A stretch of DNA of 64,000 nucleotides. It comes from Membranipora membranacea. Its lineage: Eukaryota; Bryozoa; Gymnolaemata; Cheilostomatida; Membraniporidae. A model generated the notes under the pieces. It was given only the letters and a program-made list of their open reading frames with translations, made no database searches and had not been told where the DNA came from. The stretch is taken from NCBI GenBank assembly GCA_914767715.1, contig OU612073.1, positions 13,516,001 through 13,580,000 on the forward strand, given 5' to 3'. The translations under genes were made by a program, and so were the position numbers. Positions 35,061 through 46,200 of the stretch are shown in pieces (within the stretch, counting starts at the first letter, position 1; each line of letters opens with the position of its first letter).

Positions 35061-37354
35061 CCACAACCCGCTCCAATAAAACACATAGCATGAAGAGCAT
35101 GAAAAAGGCGAGATGTAACTCCCGGATTAAAAAAATTCAAAGCACAAAAAAGTTTCTACTCATGTATTATCATCGGTTGGTTTCGATTGTGGTATCTGGA
35201 AAAAGACTTGGAGAATTGATGGAAATTTATACAGTTGCATGAACGCTGCAGCCACCAAGCTTGAAGATAAACATTCAACTGCCCGGAGTAGAAACAAAGT
35301 TTTGTATTTGTTTCATCAATTAGTAGGAATTTAGAATAATTCGAACAAACTTCAATGCGTGATTAACAGAAAATCACATTCAAATTACAGCATTTTTTAC
35401 CTGTTTCATAACAGTGGCTCTGCTCTGTTTTCCTTGTTTCCCCTTGTTTGAATCGTTAGATTATTAACACTAATCCCACCTGTGGTAAATGGTTTTAATT
35501 TTTTGTAGGTTGCAGTGAATTTCTAGCTGATAATTGCACATTGTAATATTACTAAGTCTCAGCTGTATCTTTGAGCAGAACCTCCAAGTACAAAGTGGTG
35601 TTGCAGTTGCATTTTTTGCCTTATTGTTAGTTCGGTCTTTTTCTTCGGTATATCCTGTGTTCCACACTGCCCTACCAATTATCTATATTGCAGATGTATT
35701 ACAACATAACACGAGAGGTAAGAGTAACCTTAGCTTTTGTAATGATACCGGGCTCAATTATTTACGATGTAAACTATTAAAACCCGGGTCTAAATTGATT
35801 TTCAGGCAATGATCATTTTTCTCAAAAGTTTTCAATGTGCGAATGTTGTGAGTTGTAATTGATAACTCGGCATAAATAGCGAAAATTTAAATTTCTCATC
35901 TGTATGTTGTACATTCCCTAGATTTAAGTTAAAGTTAGCCCACGAGATTACATCTTAGAATATACACCAAAGCCTAGTTAAAGTCCAATCTCTTGCTATT
36001 CTATTTCTGGTAAAACCAAGTTCGCATTCTCAATTTCAAACCTTTGGAGCAGTGACATTAAACCATGTTTCGTTACTATCAATCTCTACAAGAACACAGC
36101 CCTCCCTCTATTATTATTTTTTGATTATACAAGCCTCAGCCTACAACATTGCTATCTGAATAACTGCTGGCTAGTCGTAAATTTTCTGGATCTCTCCTTC
36201 AGAACAGGACAATAATTATGATTGATTGATTTAAACAGATTGGAGATTACTGAAAATTAAGATTTATTAAGACAGATTTAATTGATAACTCTGCACTAAA
36301 GAACGATGTCAATATCATCAAGGTTTGTTCACACAGTCCATCAATCTGCATAATAATGATTGATTGTAATGTCAAAAATACAGGGTCATTTAAAGTTTAC
36401 AGTAATTACTGTAGTAGTTCACACTAGCCTGCCTCTCTTTACTCATATTTGGTGATGCTCTGGACCACATTACTCAGCATTTAATATTCTTCTTTGTGTA
36501 TTAGTGTTAGTGCTCAATCTGCTCACAAACTTCATAGTCTTGCCCCAACTCAAATGAAGATACTCTTTCGGAAAGTCAGTGCCACTGTCACAATCTAACT
36601 ACGCAAACAATCATTGTTAAATACAATGATACATATGAGTAACATATAATCAAAAAAATGTTAACCTCTCATTGACATGGAATGTGTACACATAGGTTTC
36701 AGGTTTCATTTATTTCCACCTAGAATAATGTAGAATAAGTACCAGAAGCTGTGATACATAATGTGAGCATCACACAAGATCCAATTCATTCACTAGGTAT
36801 GATTGTTATTATTAATCACGATACATCACATAATCTTAATCCGATCTCATGCATGGATTGTGGACCAGGAAGTATTCATTTAATCCCCCATTTCAGTGGT
36901 GCTCTGTGCCATTGTCTCCTCCTCTCCCCCCCCCCTCCCCTGGCTAAAAGAGAGGAGAATTACTCAGCGATGTGACCAGTGCCATCAAATAAATCATCAA
37001 GCTGATATTATTCTGTGGGATTATAAGTTTTCCATGGTTAGCTATCTCGGTAAAAGTGCTTTAAATCACTCATTCAAATGCAAAATTGATCTGTTCATGG
37101 CGTAGGACTGTAGTCTTTGGTCTCTAACCTACAGAAATGCACACATTTTTAAGGGTTTCCTAAGTCGTAATTCGATATAAATTTAGTTAGGAATTTTTAA
37201 GGATAGGTGTGGGTTGTACGAGTTGATAGGTTTAGAGATGTGTGCCGATGAGATGTTTAGGATAGAATATGGTTTCCTTGAGCAAGAAGTTCTAATCAAT
37301 CGGTAAAACTAAAAATCTACAGATACGTGTCTGTTAATTATGGCCATCAGCACA
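35061..37354. other. R3 5' flank and inter-unit DNA
   Basis: 35070-35700 aligns with 49585-50230. Within it a minus-strand frame (NNKAKNATATPLCTWRFCS..., 35470-35667) stays open in both this copy and 50006-50242, but not in 53150-53280. It may be a remnant of an upstream exon. 35700-37354 has no recognisable gene. The CT-rich stretch at 36910-36945 is low-complexity. Confidence 0.4.
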
Positions 37355-37680
37355 TGAGAAGGCGCATGAGTATGGGTACATGTATGTGTACGTTTATATA
37401 TACAGGTACGTCTATGTGTATGTATATGTGTATGTGTAGGTGCATGTGTACATGTGTACATGTACATATACGGGTGCGGGCGCGGGCACTGGCGCGGGCG
37501 CGGGTGCGGGTAAAGGTGCTTGTACGAGTATGGGTAAGCGTACGGGTGCGGGTACGGGTAAGGGTACGTGTACGAGTATGGGTTTACGGGTATGTCTTTT
37601 TGTAAGTGGACGGGTACTGATACAGGTATGCGTACGGGTATTGATGCAGGTATGGGTACGGAAACGGGTACCGGTATAAT
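37355..37680 (+). repeat. Degenerate TACGGG/GCGGGC/TATGGG array
   Basis: About 300 bp of 6-bp-like units (tacatg, tatgtg, gcgggc, tacggg, tatggg), much more diverged than the perfect array at 20859-21182 and at the equivalent place in the next unit. Long frames through it are repeat artefacts. Confidence 0.85.
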
Positions 37681-39585
37681 GTATATAAAAATAATAATAT
37701 TTGTTGTCTGTCAATACTGTTAATGATTTGCACCAAGGTGCATGCAGAGAAAGAGTGTTTATAGTAACTGCTATGCTTCTGAATTTTTAGTGTCACTCAT
37801 CAATCAATGAGAGCTGTAACTCAGCGAGAAGCATATGGCTACAAGGCTGGAGCTGCAGTGGCTGGTGGTATTTGTAACAGTTCAGGCATAATTTTATAAA
37901 TATAGGATTCTTGTTTGCATGTCACAGTTTCAAGACCAAAATAACCGTATTTATTTGCACCGCTTGATTTCATTTTTGTCATAGGGTTTGAATTTCCTTT
38001 AGTTTATTGCAACCATCATCAGGCCTATACACTGGCTTATATAGACTCATATAGACTCATAATAATAGACCTGGACATCACACATTATATTAGTTTCTTC
38101 CCAAGGTATATTAAATCCATCCAAATAACCTAGCACTATAACGCCTTGATTCTAGCATACAACAATATATCGGGAGCAGTTTTTTCATAGCTTGTTACAC
38201 TCATATGCGCATAGTTCTAAATAAATATGATACTCTCGTAATATGTAAGCAAATGGTTTTTCATATATTATATTTTGATAAAATTTATAGTTCTTTCAGC
38301 TACTGCATTGATTGATATTACTGTATCAAAAAATAGCTATAAATAATTCATTTTCAAATCCCTAAGCTTTGATCAATAAACTTTGTATGGAAAGGAAGTG
38401 ACATCATTAAGTATTCAACTTTTGTCACAAATAATACGATTTGTGGAAATTTAATAAATACTAATTAATCATTAAACATTGTTAAAATACTACCTAAACA
38501 TTTTCTTTTATCATTTTATATGTATTTTGATATGTGTAGGGTTATCTTTGCCATGATTATCTTGTCGACATTCCCTTTTACAGAGACCTACATGAGGTTT
38601 TCAGTCAATAAATCATCGCGATACAATGGCTTATTTGCTACATTATAACTAATTTCTAGGAGATGAATGATGACATTAAGATTTCAACAGTATGGGACTG
38701 AGATAAGTAGGTTCATCTGCCACTTAGGGAGCTACCAAAACATCGGCCTTAATTACATTCATTGTGTAAATTCATGATTACGTCAAATGCAAAAAATTCT
38801 GAATTCATCACCTGCCTATTTACGTGAGCAGAAACATGGATTAAGGTAAGCCTCTTATTCTGCATAAGCAGGAAACCAACAACATAATGTGTATGCGAAT
38901 TAAGTCCTACTAATTAGCATAACAATAATACCAGTCAACCAATCAGATGAATGGGAAGCAGAACAAAGGATAAAACGCAGCTTTGTATTCAGCTTAATTA
39001 TTACCATAATCTGCAAAATACTTATATCAAGAGTCGATGTCATCAAACATATAGGTTAGTATTGTGTTTGGGATTACAGATTTGACTATCGGATTTATTT
39101 TATTGGTAAATTTGATAGCAGTTGCTTTGGAGGATTAAACATCGATACAGGAATTATTTTTAATAGTATTTGCTCCGGCTCAATAGCTTTGGACTTATAT
39201 TGATTCATGACTACAAAAAAATTCCATAATCATAAAAAATTTGCCCAGACAAAAACAAAAGAGGTTGATGCATAAATATGAGATTATAATGGTGTTTCTT
39301 ATCGAATAAGAGGTGTTACAGTGATTGACACGAGTGCTCGACAAATCTCTGGATTATTCAGATTGTGAAAACCACTCATTACTTCGCATGAAAAAAAATC
39401 AGAACATCTGCTTCATCAAGTGTTTTCTGGGTTAAATTATGTTGTTAAGCATAAATCAGGAAGTGCACATCTAGAACATATCAACAAAATTATTTGTGCG
39501 CCAGAAATATCCACAGCCGAACAGATACCGAATCAGTGCAAAAACATTGCTGGCTGCATTCTGCTAAATCCTTAGCAAAAGTAAA
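37681..39585. repeat. Array-boundary flank repeat and R4 3' flank (copy d)
   Basis: 37830-38160 matches 53870-54200 (aggctggagctgcag...), 38155-38470 matches 54190-54450, and 38520-39585 matches 4700-5734. No gene seen. Confidence 0.6.
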
Positions 39586-39789
39586 CTATAGAATTTTGTC
39601 ATCATCAAGGGTATAAACACGGTAAACGCTGAGAGCATCTTCAAAATCACAGCTTTCAACTGGTCGACTAGCTCTTACTTCTCTTTTTGATTGGAGATCG
39701 TCATGATTAGCACTTTTTGTAATTGCCGTGCTGCTGCAGTGGCTTGTACTAGGATGGTCTACACATATCCTTTCCTGACGAGGTTGAGC

Positions 39790-40250
39790 CTAATGTCTTG
39801 TTTGTGGAGTTCCATTGGGCTCTGGAGAATTGTGCACCTCAACCTCAGTTGTTTGTGGTCCCTTGGAGAATAATCTCATGGCCTTACGCCCTCGGCAAGG
39901 CATCGGAGGTGTATTAGGTATTTTTCTCCTCCCACCACGGTTAGTTCTTTTTTTCCTTTTGAAATCAGAACACCCTTTGTTACGCAGATTTATCCCCCTT
40001 TTGCTGAATTCTCGGGAAATTGATCCCAACAAATCCGAAGAGGGAAGTTTCAAGCTCTCTATAAATGAAGGTTCACACCCAGAAATTTCATCTGGCCCTT
40101 CATCAGATAATCTTTCTTTAGCACTTTTCTTTCGGTCCAGATCATTAATCATATCGTACTCATCTATCTCACAATAATCCAGATAGGGATCAGTTTTCTC
40201 GATAAATTCATAATCTGTCACAGGGTTGATGTCTGCTTCTTCTTTGTAAT
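39790..40250 (-). CDS. R4 cytoplasmic-tail exon with ITAM spacing
   Basis: The acceptor ttcaatttag joins in phase 1 to the juxtamembrane exon. It encodes 153 residues starting DYKEEADINPVT. Tyrosine motifs: YEFI, eight residues, YCEI (ITAM consensus YxxL/I-x6-12-YxxL/I), then YDMI two residues on. LDYCEI alone also fits the ITIM consensus. Further on are RKKSAKERLSDEG, SLKLPSSDLLG, a polybasic KRKKRTNRGGRRK and a proline patch PNTPPMP. It ends at TAG (39790-39792), where R5 reads CAA. The frame then stays open to 39586 (ending SVYRVYTLDDDKIL), so R4 may have lost about 68 C-terminal residues through one nonsense codon. Confidence 0.85.
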
Positions 40251-43200
40251 CTAAATTGAATAAAACATTTGTGAGTAAAATGAGGGTGAATTCAATCATG
40301 TTTTGTTGAACCGCACCATCAGAACATGTAAATAGAAAATAGTATACATCATCAAATTCATAAATCATGTTTTGTGGAATCCCACCATTGGAAAATGTAC
40401 AGTAAATACTGTACATCAGCCGTTTCACTAACATATGATTTAGATCAGAATCATATTCCGGAAAACGCTCATGGTATATTTACACGGAACATAAGGTGAT
40501 GATAGTAATAAATTTGCAGTAACATGTGTCATCAAAAGGCATTACTGTGATAATGTTTAACTACACACAATGGGATTAGAATTGGAAAAGAATCTATAGT
40601 GACTTAAAAGATGAAAATTCATGAACCATTCATCATCCAGCGTAAAAGTTTTCATGCTTTATCATGGGAACAAATAATTTATGATTGGCCTACAATGAGT
40701 TAACAATAATAATTGCAATATTGATTGATAGTTGATAATACTCTAAGATTGAGATGTTAGCACTGGTAATGTTTTAGCCTCAAACTTGCATTCCAGAAAT
40801 TAGGATGCGTAATATGACGTTCAAGGCATCTGTTAATCTGTCTCTGTTGACAACATCATACTTGACTCTTTTCACCACAAATGCGTAACCATCTTGACAA
40901 AACCACAACGAGCACAGATAGATAAGTTATTACCAATAAGGACCTAGGATTAGTCCTCCAGTCATATAAAAGTAATGTATTAGGGCTAATGGATCACAAC
41001 TCGTTCTGTTCATCATTGATAAGAACACCTCTGTATTAAAATATCAGCTGGCATTAATAATGAAAGGAGCTACACTGATTTTTGTGGTAACTCTTGTCAT
41101 CATCTCATTCCCTTGTGATGGAGCACCGGGTTATCGAACCTGTAACCGACCTGATCATGTAATACCAGGTGAGTTGTGTTAGAGTTGCGCAATGTTTTGA
41201 GAGCAAAGAATCACCTAGGCAATAAACAAACTTCAACTTCCAAATATATTGCTATATCCAAATTTTGTCATGTGAAACTTTTATTATGGAATATTATAGA
41301 TAGGCATATTGGTTTGGCGAATGAAGGGAATCTAAATTACCTATTATTTTACTTTTAGACATGTTTTGGATGGCCCAAACAGAAGGAAAATTTATATCAG
41401 CCCTTGGCTGCTATAAAAAATGTCGACGGGATTTCGGCACTAATGAGACAAGGGTATCTGCCTATCCAGGCGATAATGAACGCAGGTGTGCCTGTCTGCT
41501 CTGCCCAGAGGATTATATGCGTGGCAATAAACTGAATCTATTGATGAGCCTTATGGGATGCGTGGATTACAACAGTATGATGAGTAATACAGATGACTTT
41601 AATTGGTATCGAGCATACTACTGCAAGCCTCAGGGGCCTAAAAACATCAAAAGAACTTCATCATAGAAATCTTTTAGTAGGAGACTAGTTTCATTGTATA
41701 TTTTTAAATAATATTATCTCTTGATAAACAATGGAGCTTTTCAGCATTGTTTTCTTATTACAAATTAGCTGCTTTTGCTGCAGTTACAATTGGTAACTAT
41801 TGAATTATTTATAGTACAATAAACTTGTATATTTATTTTTAAACTGGACCACTACATTAAACTACAGTAATGAACTAGGTTAAATGTAAGTTAAATTGTT
41901 ACTTGGCTAACATGTAAACAAAGAGCGGACTCTGATAGAACAGTAGCATAAGCAATTTTCTTTCAATAAGTGTGGCAAAGCCAGATTCTTAATAAACATT
42001 AACCCAGACAGGACATCAGGGTCAGCTACAATGAGTCGCATAGGAGCGTTGAGGTTTATTTATCATACTCTTTGATTTGAAGTCCGGAGCCCAGGGTCAA
42101 TGCTGATTACCTGATCAATTTTATTTTAGATTTTATTCGGTTTGATAATTTCAATAGACTCAGCAGCTTACCTTGATAATTTTGATGATAACCACAATTA
42201 GACAACATTGCCTCAATATCATTACATATACACTTCATTACATCGGCAACATCATTGCAAAGCTGACAACCTGTGGATTCAGGATCTGCAGGCGCTCTTT
42301 TGCTATCCTGGTAAATTTTCCGGCAATCAGGGGAGATAATCAAGAAAAGGCAAAAATCGGATGTTTATCACCGAATCACATTAAATCAAATATAGTCTCA
42401 AATAGTTATGTTAGGTCTCTATAATTCTCAGCATACCTAGACTAGAAAGGACCCTACAGAACTGTAAAGCTTTAGAATTCTCCCGGAAAGTGGGCTTTGT
42501 CTATGGTTGTGGATGCGGTGAAATTTGCGGTTTATATCGTTTTATGGAGTTCATCTATTTTTTGGAGATTGTGACATATGATTTTTATATGACAAAATGC
42601 AAGGTAAAGGTCTGAAGGCTCACAAAATCACAGGCCTCTACATTGAAAATTGTTAGGTCTATAGGCGATTTTGTATCATCACCTCAATCGAGAGTTATCT
42701 CCTCCGATTTGAATTTTCCAGTAAAATGGCGTTTTTTGACCTTCGAAGGTCAATTCTCAAATTTTGAAATATTTGATCAAAGAGTTGGTCATAGTTTACT
42801 TATAAATTCTTTTTCTAAGTTACCTGCAGGCTGAAATAAAAGGTCATTATTATCATTTTGCGATATAAGTGTGTGAATTGAGAAAAAATATGACTCAATT
42901 CCATACTGTAATAGACTAATCATGTTGTTCCGACCAATTTTTGCAAGTAGTTTTTCTTTCTCTATGTAAAGTAGTTTAGGCAATTAGCACAAGTTGTAAC
43001 CACCCAACAAGCTTCTTTCACATGCTATTCTCGACTTGAACATGTGCAGATCGTTGTTCTGCGCAACTGTTTTCAACAGAGTATGCAAGCGTAGGTCACC
43101 CAGTGTCATCTTGACTATGCAGAAGAATTAAGACAATCGGGATGCTTTCACTTTGCAATTAAACTTCTTACACTTGTATGGTATTTGATGTGTCTTGACT

Positions 43201-46200
43201 TGATGATAGAGAAATTCTTGTCCAAATTTGTACTTGAGCATAATTATTGACAATTTGATTTAACCAATCTATTACAAACAATGCAGTGGACTACTCTGAT
43301 ATTTTACGGATAGATTCATGGTCATAGTTTTAAAGAACAACTAAGGCCAATGAGCGCCTCAACTTTGACAGGCCACGCTGGTTGCTGGGGTTGACATAAT
43401 GGGATTGCTTATTCGATTTTCTACTGTACAAGCAGTAGAGATTATTAGAAGTGCGCTGACAAAAACCTCACAGCACATCATGCAATCAAAGGCAAACTTC
43501 AAGCAGTTGACTTCATAGCATCAGAGGTCTTAGGGCATTTCAGAGTGGAGATGGTAAGTTGGTTCGATAGAAAGAGGAAGATGCATTCTTTTCTGGAGAT
43601 GAAGTGTCAAAAAGTACCGAGGGATGAGACAAAACCATGAACCTCAATATAATATTTTTCCACAAAGCCTGTCAGTACTAGATAGTGATGACAGATGACC
43701 AAGTCAATCAAAAACAAGAAGCTATATATAACATTAAGAGATGTAATCAATTCCGCCTACTATTTCAAATCACAGTTTTGAGAATGTTAAATGTTCAGTT
43801 GGATAAGTAGAAGGAGCTGCTTTGTTTTTTTTACTTAGGCAATTCTCCATTATTCACCACAGACACTGCTCACTAGCCTGAAAGAACTTGCCCTAGAAAA
43901 CAGCCAGCCTACACAACCTGGAAATTGCAGGAGACATAGTGCATGAGACTCGCAAAATACCCCCTAAAGAGGGCCTAAAGCATGTCCATCTTTCATCATA
44001 AGTGAAACGTGCTCAGGAGTTGTATGATGGTTCGGTGTTAAGACTTGTGATCAAATTATGAAAATTTGATTTCTGCAGCAGGGTGTCATTTCTGAAATGA
44101 CACTGGCGTGCCATAACTCCTAGCCATGTCTGTTCTGACCAAGACAATAATCTTATGTCCATAGTTTAAATGCACACAACACAAAGAATCCCTTCGGCCT
44201 TTTCCAATTATGAGCAGCCGGAAACAGCTGACATTGGTATAGGGTGACCAGTCCCCATAGGCCTCAGGCATAAGTATGCCTGTTAAATAGGGTGGTCAAA
44301 AAGATAAGAAAGAAACATCTAAACGCCGAAAAATCTGACAAGTTAAAATAATCTGGACACTACACTGAACTAATGTGATTGTATACAGAAGAATCACAGT
44401 AGGAATTTTCAGAAAATTCTATCAGACTATCTATGGATTTCAAGAAGCAGAAGGGGATATGTGTACGACGTGCAACTGAAAGCACACAGGCTGGGATGAA
44501 TGGCTCACCAGTGGCAAATCAGAAATGGCAACTGGCAACTCAAGTCAAACCGAGATCGTTTGATAGAATGATGAATTCCCTTACCCTGAGCCATCAGTTG
44601 AGACTTTCTCTCTGCGGCATAATCAATGGGTACTGCGGTGAAGGAAGTTGATTCAATCACAGCTAGCCCAAACAAGTCTCTTTCAAATAAATAGACAGCA
44701 ATTTATCTGCTTGGTAAACATAGGAACCACAGAGAACATAAATTGTCCCAACGATTGGATACCTTTCTATAGTTTCCACCAGCTACAATGCTTATGACAT
44801 GTGCACTGCTTGCAAAACAATGAACAATTTCAGGGGGTTAATGGCTAACTTATATCAGAAACCTGACTGTCTAAGCGTTTTACCTCACACCTTATGAAAA
44901 AATCGAAAAGAATATGATAGAATAGAGGAGTTTGCAGACTGTGTCGCATTCACGCTGCTTTAAACAATATGATCGACTTTGCCAACACACCATGGAAGTT
45001 AGAGTTCTCAGGTTGCAGTCGATTGATTTTCTATATAACCGATTGAGAAGATGTATTGAAATGTAATAGACATTTTGAATGCTGTGAGGAATAGAAAATA
45101 ATATCAATTATGGAATTACTATCTGTCCATGTCAATGGATCAGTTATCTTCATGCCTAATATTCTCTGCTTCTTCTACAGCAAAATGGCCCATCGGCAAT
45201 CCCTTTTTTTTTCTCAAACCAGAGACACAGCATGGGTTGTGTTTTGTAAAGTGCTGATTGGTCCTCTATTTTATTCAGGAACTATTACCTTACCTGAGTT
45301 CTACACTGCCCTCAGTTATATCACACTAGAAGTCTGTCTATGGCATGGCATGATATGTTAATACTACTGTATGCTACTGCTTACTACTGCATAAAACTGC
45401 ATACTACGACGATATTATTTTATTTTGACTGGCAATACAAACAGAATGTGAACTGGAAGCTTGTGGTGCCACTGCTTCATGGCCAGCATATCAATTCAAG
45501 ATAAAAAAACGGGTTTCATCTTTTCTATAAACCCTCTATTGATGGAAGATAAATTAAAAGATTGCAATTAGTGCTTTGCTTGGTTACATTCAACGTATCT
45601 GATCTAAAAAGAGCTACCAAGACTCAAGATCAAGTTTTATCCAATTGGCTGCATTCCAGTCACTCCCATCAAACGGGATCGGGAGCAACTCTGAATGCAG
45701 GCAAATGGACCAAACTTGGTCTACAGAGACTCTGACCATCGAGCAAGGGTTTCGATAACTATGCATCCCAATAAAATGGGCTTGCAAATGCTCAAGGGTC
45801 CGCGAATGAGACGACATGGAGTGACCTGCGCTTTCTTGTTGAATAAAGTTGCACAGAACAACAAGCTGCGCATGTTCAAGTCAAGAATAGCATGTGAATG
45901 AAGCTTGTTGAAATATTTCAAAATTTGAGAATTGATCTTCGAAGGTCAAAAAACACCATTTTACTGGAAAATTCAAATTGGGGGAGATAACTTCCGATTG
46001 AGGTGATGATACAAAGTCACCTTTAGACCTAACAATTTTCAACCTAGAAGCCTGGAATTTTGTGAGTCTTAAGTTGAGACCTTTATCTTGCATTTTATGA
46101 AATAAAAATCATATGTCACCACCTCAAAAAAAAAAGATGCACTCCAATAAACGATATAAGCCGCAAATTTCACCGGATCCTCAACCATAGACCACGCCCA

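Noticed and set aside
37327-37796. Frames through the degenerate TACGGG/TATG array
   Set aside because: Low-complexity repeat translation, not conserved with the other two arrays.
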